Source: Rhytidiadelphus loreus (Eukaryota > Streptophyta > Bryopsida > Hypnales > Hylocomiaceae). Taken from it: a DNA stretch of 64,000 nt. How positions within the stretch are numbered: position 1 is the stretch's first letter; each line of letters starts with the position of its first letter. The notes under the pieces are model-generated. The model did no database searches and was not told the DNA's origin. It saw only the letters and a list, made by a program, of their open reading frames with translations. Position numbers and translations under genes: made by a program. Location: positions 2,666,001 through 2,730,000 of the forward strand of contig OX344764.1 of NCBI GenBank assembly GCA_947034895.1, read 5' to 3'. This document shows positions 13,283 through 24,354 of this stretch, in pieces.

Positions 13283-13540
13283 CAGTCATATTCCACATGA
13301 CTGCAAAATATGACTCACCGCAGTCATATTCCACATGACTGCAAAATATGACTCACCGCAATCATATTCCACATGACTGCAAAATATGACTGACTGCAGT
13401 CATATTCCACGTCATCAAAAAATATAACTCAATGCAGTCATATTTCATAATAATAATAAAATATGATTGACCACAGTCATATTCCACATCATCAAAAAAT
13501 ATGACTCAACGCAATCATATTCCACGTAGGATTTTTTCAT
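13283..13540. repeat. 38-bp tandem array of short palindromes (left arm)
   Basis: CAGTCATATTCCAC starts at 13,283, 13,321, 13,359, 13,397, 13,435, 13,474 and 13,512, a 38-bp period over seven units. Each unit contains AATATGACT..AGTCATATT, a 9-bp palindromic pair separated by about 6 bp. Related units occur inverted in the right arm at about 14,040-14,320. These resemble the subterminal transposase-binding repeats of CACTA-type elements (inference). Confidence 0.85.
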
Positions 13541-15819
13541 TTACCCGGGTAGCTCAAGAAAAAATCAAAGAAAGTCAAAATATATGCCTTATTGGCATAC
13601 TATGGCTAATTATGGGTATTTATACCCCTCAACTTATATGACTGCCAATATGATTGATGTCTGAAGCGACTACTTCTAAACGACTACAGTTAGCCATATT
13701 CCAAGTCATCTATAGTGATTTCTGCACAAGTCATATTTTTTGATTTTACGACTCACTACAGTTGTTTTTTGCAATCATAAAACACTGCTTTTGTTGTAGT
13801 TAAAATATGACTGCAATGAGTCATAAAATCAAAAAATATAACTAACGTAGAAATCATTGTAGATGATTTGTAATATAACTGAATCCAGTCATTACTAATG
13901 AGTCGCTTCAGACATGAGTTATATTGGCAGCCGTATGGGTTGGAGGTATAATTAGCCATATTTTGACAACGTGGCGTATATGTTGACTATCCTTGGGGGC
14001 TTGACTTTTTCTTGAGCTACCCAAGCAAAAAAAATATCCTACGTGGTATATGACTCTATGTAGTCATATTTTTGGTTGATGTGAAATATGATTGTAGTGA
14101 GTCATATTTTGGCTGATGTGGAATATGATTACAATGAGTTATATTTTTTTGTTGATGTGGAATATGACTCTTGTGAGTTATATTTTTTACTATGTGGAAA
14201 ATAACTCTCATGAGTCATATTTATTAATGTGAAATATGAATATGACTCTTGTGAGTCATATTCTTTATTGGTGTGAAATATGACTCTTGTAAGTCATATT
14301 TTTGGTTGATATGGTAGTTCATGTAGATGTCATTTGTAATTTGATGACTTATTACAATCATACTTTGGGAAGTGCAAGGTCACATTTTTTACACACATAA
14401 CTATGAACATTCTATGAGCATTATATGACTATAGCTACTTATATTTTGGCCAATATATATTGTGAAATGTAACTCAAGCAAGTGATACTCCAAATGATTG
14501 AGAGGCACATTTTTAAAATTTGTGTGTAGTTTATGATTGGGGTGATTGAGGTCTTAAATAGCTTTAATTACAATTACAATCACAATTTCCATGCATTTTA
14601 AATGGACATGGTACATTGCAATCATTCACCAAGATGATTTAACAATTGAATAAAACACTTCAAATAGTTAAAAAAAAATACGCGTGATTTTAAAGATATA
14701 GAAGAGACAATCACATTAAAAAGGGAGAATGCAAGAAGAAATGCAACTCTCTTCATTGACATTTATTAGTCACCAATACAAAACATATATATATATCACA
14801 ATGAATCATTTACACAGTCCAATAGGGCTTATATTCTTTACAATAATGTAAAGGTGGCTCTATTAGGTTGCAAGTAGCTTCCAATGACTTTGTTTCAATT
14901 TTCAGTGCCTACATATACAATTAAAGAAATGGGAGGTTAATTTTTAGTAAATGAACAATAAAGCTCAACCTCCAAATGCTTATAACAATACAAAATCTGT
15001 AGTACAAGTTTATTAGTTTAGAGTAAGAAGAATAAAAATGGTAATGGAAGAAACAAGAAAAAAAAGTGGCAAGTGCTAAGAAATAATAACAAACAAGAGT
15101 TAAAATGCAACAAGAAACAACAAGAAGCAACAACTAAGAGGCAACAAGAAACAACAAGAAACGAGAGTTAAGATGCAATAAGAAGAAACAAGAAGCAAGA
15201 ACTAAAAACAATTAGAGGAAACAAAAAGAAAGAACTAAGAAAAAGAAAGAGTTAAAATGCAAGAAGAAGAAACAAGAAGTATAAACTAAAAAAAAACAAG
15301 AAGTAAGAGTTAACATGCACCAAAAAGCAACAACTAAGAAGCAAAAAATAAGAAGTAACAAGAGCTAAGAGACAATAAAAAGCAACAATTAAGAAACAAA
15401 AAATAAGAACTCAAGTAATAAGTAAGAGCAAAGAGACAACAAAAGGCAAAGAAGAAGAGCCAAGAGAAGTGTCGACTACGGTTTCAAAACCCTAAAAAAA
15501 AAACGGCTAGGATTTCAAAATTCTAAACAATGGCTTGCCCATATATATTTTTGGATTGAAAATATTTTACTTGGGCTACCCAAAAATTAAAAAATGTCAC
15601 TACTACGGCAATATGACTGGCAATATGACTCAATGTTCCTAAAACATGTTCCCTACATTCTCTATGAAGTACTTTAGTGTTCCCAATGGGCGTATAGTAT
15701 ACGCTTGTGAGGTGCAAGACCCAAAAATGACTAGCAATGATATTTTGCAGTCATATTTCTCCCTAAGATGTTGGCCTTCAAGAATATGACTGTGGATAGT
15801 CGCTAATCATCCTTAGTCA

Positions 15820-15941
15820 TATAAGAAATCCGTGTTTTATGTGATATTTTCATCATTTTTTCCAATGGATTTTATTGGATATCCACTAAAATCAATTGCA
15901 AAAAATGATGAAAACATCACATAAAACAAGAGTTTCTTATA
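15820..15941. mobile_element. 122-bp hairpin MITE at the foldback right end
   Basis: TATAAGAAA..TGTTTTATGTGAT.TTTTCATCATTTTTT at 15,820 is repeated inverted up to 15,941 (about 48-bp arms with few mismatches). It abuts the right terminus of the foldback element, which may explain why that terminus is not visible. Confidence 0.75.
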
Positions 15942-17490
15942 GAATTGTGAAAGGATGTTATGGTAAAATACTAACTTGCCTAAACCATAATTGTAGTACC
16001 CATTGTACACAATGATGGTGTTCAATGAGTAAAAGAATGTGATTGCCTCTGCTCACATAGAAAGACACACTACCAACAATCCTATGTGAGCCTAGTCAAT
16101 CCAAACGTCTTGAATTCCATTCACCTGAATTTGCAACACATGTTGGGGGCGAGAGTAAGTGGCTAAATTAGTCCTCATTCTAGCCAACACATTGCTGCAA
16201 AATTAGCTCCGCATACTTCAGGACAATAATTGTAATTTTACATTAAATATCAAAAACTTAAGTGATATTGGGTCAAATCACACTCATTCCAAAGACACCA
16301 CAACCATCACTTTGAAAGCAATGGACTAGAATCCTTTTTGAGAATTTTTTGAACTTTTCAATTTATTATTTACATTGATGTTGTCATCTTTCTAATAAAT
16401 TTATAAATGAACAATATAACAATGCATTTTTTGGAGATTAAATTCCATAGTTCAAATCCTTAGAAGCACATAAATCATGAGCTGCAAGGCTGAATTCAAT
16501 ATCGACATTACAATATAACAATTTAAAATAAAATTTTAATTCAAAATTTTCACTCCTCAACTATACAATTGTTTACAAGGATTTTTAGTCATTAAATCTT
16601 GTACAGAAAACAATGAAATTTTTTATTTAATTATTGAAAAATTATTATATTTATTGTAATAACAAATTTAAGCACTCAATTTTAAAAGAAGTCTATTTAG
16701 TGCCCTAGACATCAATGATATTTACATATTTTGTTTTGATATGATCAACATTTTGATTGTTTTTTAAATTGAAAAGGACGTTCAAATATTTTGAATTTTG
16801 AATTTTATTGAGAATGAAAAAGTATTCAAGTTGTCGATTATATATCCACATGATTTTTTGGAATTCAATCACATTGATATTCATTAGTTATGAGACACTT
16901 TTTCTACCATTGAAAAAAGTTGAGAGACTGATATCTAATCTTCAATTGGAACTTTAATATATGTTTTTTTGATGAAAAAAATCATGTTAGTCTTAACTTG
17001 ACTTGAGATACTAGTAAAAAAGGACTAAACTACCTATAATGAGTGGATTAGGTTTGAAAGCAATAATTTAAAAGAAGTTGAAGTACATCTTTTACATTGT
17101 TTAATCCCTTTTGTAGTATCTTTGAGTGTGATTTGACCCTAAGTACTATTAAAACTTTGCCTGGAACTTGCAATGCTCCTATAGTATGTTGAGAAGGGAA
17201 CCATAATTGTCACAACATTCACATTATGATTTATGAATGATGAATAGAGTGCTTCAAGCCAATGATTTGTCCAAATACATTCTTGTTCACTTAAAGCAAT
17301 TTTTTGAATCTTTAAAATAGAACCTTTCTTTATGAGCTATTTGGTGAAATTAGGATAAATAATGTATTTGTGCAATTGAAAGATATAAACTAAAATGTCC
17401 AAAAAATAAAAAATGGATTCAAACATTGGAAGGTAACTTTAATAATAAGTCTTTTATTTTGATTGTTATATAATTAGGATCATTGCTATG
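15942..17490. other. AT-rich intergenic sequence with a diverged copy of the 9.0-9.45 kb segment
   Basis: Blocks at about 16,090-16,240 and 17,155-17,250 correspond to 9050-9240 and 9310-9440. The roughly 900 bp between them has no counterpart at 9.3 kb, so it was probably inserted here. No gene seen. Confidence 0.5.
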
Positions 17491-17784
17491 TTAATCCCTT
17501 AAGGCCTCAGGACAAAATGCGTCCTTATCAAATTTTCAATGGCAAATTCTCAATAGGGTGAAGAAAATCTCAATATTTTGTAGAAAGGGTCTTATAGGGT
17601 AACAAGTTGACATACTTGTTGCATTTTTGGATCTTCAAATTTTTAATTTGAGAAGTATTGAAAATTTTATTTAGGAAATGCAATCTTGTACAAGAGGAGA
17701 GTAGGCATGAATTTTGGATAGGGTCAAATTGAAAGGTATGGTGGAAATTGTTTTTGAAGATGTTCCAAAAGATATGTCAATAAT

Positions 17785-17937
17785 CACTACAAGAAAATGA
17801 GGGCATATACCACTTGTCCACTATGACTTCACCAACAAAAACAACTACAAAAGACTACAAAACAATCGTTTTGCAATCATTTTTGTAAGTGAAATCATAG
17901 TGGACAAGTCATATATGCCCTCATTTTCTTGTAGTAA
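17785..17937. mobile_element. CACTA-type hairpin MITE
   Basis: CACTACAAGAAAATGAGGGC at 17,785 is mirrored by GCCCTCATTTTCTTGTAGT ending at 17,936. The arms are about 45 bp and include TGTCCACTATGA / TCATAGTGGACA. The CACTACAAG terminus is the hallmark of CACTA (CMC) elements. It interrupts copy A of the internal duplication; copy B lacks it. Confidence 0.85.
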
Positions 17938-18483
17938 ATATATATTTCAAAAATAGATGTATATATATGGTTTGTTTGAAGAATCCATTTTGTCAATTTT
18001 GGCTTTTTCTTTTTATCATTTTTGTATGAAAATGTGTACAAATTTTAGAGTGTTTTTTCATTATTTAAATTCAAAAATTACTACATTTGCCTTAAATTCC
18101 AATCCAAATTTTTTGGGGGGTTAAAAATCATTATTCATCTTATAATTTTTCTTCCCCAAAGGTTGCATTTTTTGCATATAAGTTGATCATCCAAAATTGC
18201 TATAATTTAAAATTCAATGGTCAATATTCTCTACAATCAATTTCATGTGTTAGACAAAGTACTCTTTACTTTTGTATGGTTAAAATTAAAAATCTCAAGC
18301 ATAGCCATGTTTTAAAAAAAGATCAAAGTAGGAAGACTCATTTACAACCAATGTCAACATTTTGTAAACTAGGATCTTGTAGAGTAACTAGTTGACATAC
18401 TTGTCACATTTTCTAATTTTTAAAATTTCAATGTAAGAAGTATTTAAATTTTTATTTAGGAAATGTAGTCTAATAGAAAAACA

Positions 18484-18820
18484 TTAGATGTCATTCGGGG
18501 GGGCTGGAGGGCCGTTTCAGGCTGTTCCCAACTCCGTTCCCCCGGGCTCCATCGAACGCGGCTGACAAGTGTGTGTTTTTTAAAAATAAAAAATAAAAAA
18601 ATAAATATAAAGTTCTTAAAATGGAAAACAAAGTTAAAATTTATTTTTTTATTTTTTTATTTTTTTGAAAAAGTCGACCTAGCAGTCGCTTGGCCAGGTC
18701 AGCAGGCCCTGCGAACGGCGACTTTCGTCCAGTTTTGTCAGTTTCGTCCAGTTTTCTTCTTGGGAACTCGCTGCTCTTCCCGGGTGGGAAATCTCATCTA
18801 ATGGGAAGCAAACATAATGT
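18484..18820. mobile_element. GC-rich insertion with A/T-rich centre
   Basis: Strongly GC-rich flanks (18,497-18,565 and 18,671-18,795) surround a self-complementary A-run/T-run core (18,580-18,665), in an otherwise very AT-rich setting. CATTAGATG at 18,482 and CATCTAATG near 18,801 could be short terminal inverted repeats. Copy A of the surrounding duplication has no such block, so this is an insertion into copy B. The family is not recognised. Confidence 0.5.
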
Positions 18821-19489
18821 TTTTCCAATGAAAGGAATAGTAGGGATGAAAAAAAAACATTTTTTTGGACATTTCTAGTTTTTACTCTGCACAATCAAAG
18901 ATTTTTTTTTTCAAATTTGTATTTTTAGCAATTTTAATAAAAATTCAATTTTCAATCAAATGTGATTAAAAATACAAAATAATTAGAATGATTCAAATTT
19001 TTTGAAGATGTTCCAAACAATATGCTAATATATCAATTGTTAAATTTTACATATATTAAAATTTTAAAATTTTGTAGGATTTGATTTGGTCAATTTTGGC
19101 TTTCTAGTCTTTTTATTTGAAAATGTTTACAAATTTGAGAGAGTTTTTTTATTTCTCAATGTTTTAAATTTAAAAATACTACATTTGCCTAAGATTCCAA
19201 TACAATATTTTTTAGGGGGGGTAAAAGAACATTATTCATCTTCTTATCATTTTTCTTCCCCCAAAGCTACATTTTTTGCCTTTAGAGTTGATCATCCAAA
19301 ATTGTTCTAATCTAAAAATCCAGTGGTCAGTATTTTACACAATTAATTCTATGCACACTAGACAAAATAGTCTTTATTTTTGTAAGGTTAAAATTAAGAA
19401 TTTCAAGCACGTCCATGTACAAAAAAATATCAAAGTGAGACAATTCATTGAAAACCTCTATTGTCAAAAAGTTGTTGGGCCTTAAGGGG

Positions 19490-20055
19490 TTAAAGTCCTA
19501 AAGCATGATTTTAAGCCATTTTCTATGGTTGGACAAGCCTTTTCCAGTGTAATTTTTGTTGGATTCTTGTGAAACTTTTACCAAAGGTTTCTTTCACTTC
19601 TATCTTGATGTCTAAAATTTTTTACACCAATCCAAGTCATAGTTTTAATATTATGCCTCAAAAAGACGTTCTTTTTAGTTATCGGCAATTTTAGGCAACT
19701 ATGATAGATAGGTTCAATTTCAAAGGCTTGTAAGTCAAAATCATGTCTTCATATGCCTTTTAATTTTTGGGATTATGTTAACAATCTTGTTGAGAGTATG
19801 TATAAAAATTTCAACCCAATTGAATGTATCTATTATGGCTGTCCAAAATTGCCCATAACAAAAATAAACATCTTTTTGAGGCATAACTTCTTAATGACAA
19901 CTTAGATTGGTCTAAAATTTTCTAGGCACCAAGCTAGTAGTAAAATACATCTTTGATAAATAAAATTGCAAGAATCCAAAAAATATTGCACCAAGAAGGG
20001 CTTGTCCAAAAATGAAAAATGACTTGAAATCATGCCTCATGACTTTAAGGGTTAA
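19490..20055. mobile_element. Inverted-repeat unit with about 80-bp arms, next to TTAA
   Basis: TTAAAGTCCTAAAGCATGAT at 19,490-19,569 is repeated inverted at 19,969-20,048 (arms include GGACAAGCC / GGCTTGTCC and GGATTCTTG / CAAGAATCC). The right end is CTTTAAGGG followed by TTAA (20,052-20,055). It shares its left TTAA with the preceding 2-kb unit. Non-coding. Confidence 0.6.
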
Positions 20056-20249
20056 AATATGACCCTAGACAAATTAATGGAGCACTTTGCAAAAATGTTG
20101 TAGAGATTGGCTTACAAGATCTCACAGTAACCAAATTGATTCATTCTCACCTTTTTCCATGCAAATCAAATTGGATCCAATCACACTCAAACATCTCTAT
20201 ACCATTACATAACTTCTACCACCTTTCATTATTTTTTTCATTGTTCGCT

Positions 20250-21840
20250 CTTTGAGCTCTTCTTCATTATGAGGCAACATCAATAATGACCATTTGAAAA
20301 AAAATGATTGATTTTATTTTCATCTAAAAAATCACTCCAATTCCAATCTAGAATGGTCCATTTTTATAAATTTGGAAAAATTGAAACAAGCTTGAATGTT
20401 TTTTAAGATAGAAGTTTATTTATTTATTGAAAGCAAGCTTCAATACTTATTGCATTTAGTGCTTATCACACTATCTAGAAGCTAATTTCACTAACAAATT
20501 GTTGCTTAATTGAGTGTGTAATTTGAATGTTAGGTACAATGCACAAATCTTCAAAGCTTTTATATACTCGTAGACTAAACTTCGAGCCCTGCACTTGATG
20601 AATTAGACCAAGTGTGAGGCTCAAAGTTTAGTCTATATGGAACACGTGTCTATTGGTGATAACTTCCTATACTATGTGTTCATATGTTCAATGATCATGG
20701 ATTGTTTTTTCCTAAGCTTCTAAAAAAGTGTGTTAATCCCCTTCTTAGGAATATAATTATTTTTTTGATTTGGTGCCCATACACTAGTAGATTTTTTTTT
20801 TAATTTTAACAGATTTTTGTTGAAATCAACAAAACAATGACCAAATCACTACGACCAAATCAACAAAATTCTGTCAAAATTCTTGTGTTTTCTATTAGTG
20901 ATATCAAAAGTTATGATGTCTACAATTTTTTGGGCAGGCCCAATAGTTTTGGACAAAATATGTAAAATTCCTCCTCTAGCTCTATAATTAGGCAAGTATG
21001 TAACTAACATGATACATAATGCAACTGCAAAAAAAATGTATATGTAGTGCAAATATTCTACTCCAAGAGGAGTTTATGCTTAGTAATCTTGTCAAACAAG
21101 GTCAAAATCACTTTTTAGTCTAACTTCAATCATTATAATCTTTCAATCTACATCATCTAAGCTTTTGAATTGTTTTCCATACATTCTTATAGTAATCTAG
21201 AACAATTTTTCACTATGATTGAATTTCTAAAATGTAATAATAATAATTTTTTAAATTGGTAATTATTTTGGAAATTTATGCCCAAGCTTTAGAAGTTAAA
21301 TAAGTTTAGGGTTCATAAAAATATTCCCTCCATCCAAAAATGATAGTAGTACATTATTTAGGTTAAACCTTGAATGACAAGGTAAAATGTCTATTTTATG
21401 AATTAGACATGGAATGAACACCACATAAAGTATTTTTTCAACCATTTTTAGGGTGACATTCAAAGTTGTGTATGGTCTTGACACCATAACATTGTATAAC
21501 TAGGCAATGGTCCTCTTCATACTAGGAAAATATTATGCTTTATTAGATACTTGGGAGAGGCTTATAGTTAACTCCAAAGTGTTAAAGTCTTTTCAAGTGT
21601 ATTTTTCCTATGAAAAAAGAGCATGGGCTTATAGTTATCCCAAATCAAGAAAATTCTTTGTTTTTTCAAAATCTAATTTTATGGATGTTCAAAGAGCATA
21701 TTTATTAGTATATGTACCAATTTTGAGTGTGGAATTGCATAGGATTTGTGAGATTATAACAAGAAAATGTACATATCATATTTTTAGTATGTTGACATCC
21801 CCACAATGTTTGAGAAATTTGCATATAAGAGTTTTTTGAG
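20250..21840. repeat. Segmental duplication block 1, copy 1
   Basis: Collinear with 27,070-28,665: shared GACCATTTGAAAAAA, AAACAAGCTTG.ATGTTTTTT, ATCACACTATCTAGA, AAATTGTTGCTTA, GATAACTTCCTATAC, TATGAAAAAAGAGCAT and CCAATTTTGAGTGTGG. A further piece at 21,435-21,550 (CTTGACACCATAACATTGTA) matches 31,070-31,170 instead, so the order is not fully conserved. A hairpin at 20,567-20,640 (TAGACTAAACTT.GAG / CTCAAAGTTTAGTCTA) is present in both copies. Confidence 0.75.
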
Positions 21841-24354
21841 ATTGGAGGTGACATGAACAACTAGAAATTGTATTAGTACACTAAAATGCACTTTCAAAAA
21901 CCTAAAGTTCAAATGAAGAGCTATCAAACTCATTACACAATCCACCTTGCAATTGTTGAAATGAATTTTATTTTTTATAAGTAGAAATTGCAAAAAACTC
22001 CAAATTAACACTTACATGTTTAAATTTTCAATGGTGAATATCATGAAAAACACTTCACTCTTTCCATTGGGACCATTTTCAAAGCAAATGGACAAGTTCA
22101 ATTTTTTAGATCTCAAAATCAAGTGAAATTGGCAAACTTGTCTAAACATTGAAGCATACAAATTAAGATTTTTTGTATGCTTCACAACATGGCCATAGGC
22201 CCATCTTTCTAGGATGAAAATAAGTAGATGCTATCAAGAGTAAATTGTATGAATTTCTAGAGATTGCCTTCATAACATTTTTGAATGTGAAGGTGTGGTT
22301 CTATAAAATAACAAAGTAAGAAACAAATATTTGAACTATAGTTTCTACCAATCAAGAAAATTTCTTTGATTAAAGAAATATACAATATTTAAAGTGAGAA
22401 AGCCTAGTGTCACACTCAATTTAGAATGCACCCTCATTTAGATATAACCATGTGTCCCACATTCTTGGCTACAAGAGTGCAAATTGAAGAAGCAAAAGGT
22501 AATTTTCATGTTTTTTTGTATGCATCAAAGTGCAAAATTTCAACCATGGGATCAAAAAATTGGCATCACAATTGGCATCATACCAATAGTTGAATAAACT
22601 CTAAAGTTCTCCAATGCCTAAAATTGCTTAAAAATATTGTTATTCAAACCAAAGCCAAAATCTTCACCTATTTTTAAGAAAAAAAATCCAACCATTTAAT
22701 ATTTTAGATAATTTGGTCAAGCATATCCTCTTAGAATTTTAGAGTGAAAACCTCCACCAATTGCATGATTTATGTGCCTAAACTTCAATAACTAGGTTCT
22801 TGCAAGATTTATAAAAGAAAAAAATTCTTAAACTTTTTTAAGAAAATCCCCGAGTATCTTATAACTTATATATTTTATTCAAAATGTTGGAAAATGGATT
22901 GAGATCACATGGAAAAAAATTTAACCAAGAAAACTTTTATTTTCATCTTTAAAATGTTTATAAAGTAGAAGGTGGTACTAGGTGATGAAAGTATAACCCA
23001 ATCACCAATAGCTTTGATAAGAAATTGAGAATTGGAAAGATTCCCAATGGTGAAAATGTTCTATTTAGCAATATATATATACTCTATATTTTAGTTTTTA
23101 ACTAACAATTTTTAGAGTTGACTTCAAAAAGTGACTTTATATGTTTCTTCTACCTTCATTGTTTGCAAAGTAAAACTCCTCATAACTTTTGTCTCATTAT
23201 TTGTAATTGAATGATCCAAATGTTAATGTGTTGATATTAATCTATACAATCAAATAAAATTAGTTGATGATTTTTTAGAATATATTTGCCATTGAAATTG
23301 ACCCCTAAGGTTCTTTGATATCTAGAGGTAAAATAAGCTTCAAAATACTCTTTAGCAATGCAAGGCTAAAATCTTTATCATTTTGCATTCTTTTATAAAT
23401 CCAATTGCACAATATTTTTGTGAAATTATTCGAGTATATCTTCCCCAAACTTCAAAGTACAAATCCTACTTGTTGCAAGATCATAACACCTAAATTTCAT
23501 AAAATATTTTTCTAGCCTTCCTAGAGGTGAAGTTTTGTCTTTCAATATCAAAAAACAAAAACAATACTTGTGCAATGTATTCCACATTTTGAATTGAAAA
23601 CATATGAAAAAAAATTTACAAAAATAATCTTATATACATTTTAAAATAAATCACTAAGTGGAAGGTGGTACATAATGAAAGAGAAATCTAAATCACTAAT
23701 AACTTTGGAATGAAAATTAAGATTAGTCAATCCTAATGGTGGAAATGTTTTAATAAGAAACACATATAAATGAGGAGTTTTAGTTAGTTGCGGACAGTTA
23801 TGAATTCTCTACTCTAAAATATATTTTATTCAATTTAATTTTTGAATGTTTTTTGAAAAAAAATTCATAGGATGTAAATTGTTTATTACAACATTACAAC
23901 CATTGGAAAATGTCAATTCCAATGGTTTAACTCCATAATTTTGTATTTTGAATCATTCTCTATTTCTTTCTATTTACTATTGTTTTCCTACTTGTTGTAC
24001 AATTCCAAATGATTTGAAAATTTTCAAGTATGTAACCAACTTTCCTTGAAGAATGAACCCAAAGAAGCACCACCAACATGGACATTTTTCTCGACATTTT
24101 TCATACAAACGTGACATTGTGAAGTGCAACTTCCTTGTTTTTCACAAGGCTAGAAGATTGATTTTTGTCAATTCAAATGCTAATATCTTGCAATCCACAC
24201 AATAGAGATTTCTGAAAAAAAAATTCCATACATTTTCAAACTAGCATACCATAAGATCCTATGGTTGCATGTGTCCAAAAGTGTTATTTTTTCTAAAATT
24301 TTGGTACATATACTAGAAATGACAGTTTTGGAGCGTTATTGGTAAAAACACAGT
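21841..24354. other. AT-rich intergenic sequence
   Basis: No gene, RNA gene or bounded element recognised. Scattered phrases are loosely repeated within the block (leaf-like phrases around 22,970-23,060 and 23,650-23,760 share AAGTGGAAGGTGGTAC), suggesting an old, diverged duplication of roughly 670 bp. Confidence 0.45.

Larger units (their letters stand above)
11921..15819. mobile_element. 3.9-kb foldback element with long inverted arms, CACTA-like
   Basis: The left arm (11,980 to about 13,780) reappears in inverse order in the right arm (15,819 back to about 13,800). Matched landmarks: the AGAAATATGACTGC block (12,058 with 15,755); the GTTTTGAAACCCTA block (12,300-12,430 with about 15,480-15,510); the TTG/CTT-rich tract (12,440-12,660 with the CAA/AAG-rich tract 15,010-15,460); TTGAAACAAAGTCATTGGAG (12,810 with 14,880); and a Gly-type TAGCTCAAGAAAAA block (13,550 with 14,010). 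CTACAACAAAAGCAGTGTTT-like sequence occurs at the left end (11,934) and inverted at the centre (13,780-13,797), which resembles CACTA-type termini. No transposase is visible, so it is non-autonomous. Confidence 0.75.
17495..19489. mobile_element. 2-kb TTAA-bounded unit containing a tandem duplication
   Basis: TTAA at 17,491-17,494 is followed by TCCCTTAAGGCC, and GGCCTTAAGGGG precedes TTAA at 19,490-19,493. The ends are inverted repeats matching 11 of 12. Inside are two diverged copies of one sequence: A from about 17,580 and B from about 18,355 (AGTTGACATACTTG, ATTTAGGAAATG, GAAGATGTTCC and GTCAATTTTGGCTTT recur in order). No protein is encoded. Classing it with TTAA-specific elements is an inference from the ends. 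Confidence 0.5.

Noticed and set aside
13283..13540. Regular 38-bp array resembling a CRISPR
   Set aside because: There are no unique spacers. The whole unit repeats, it is palindromic, it has an inverted partner in the other arm, and the setting is a plant nuclear foldback element.
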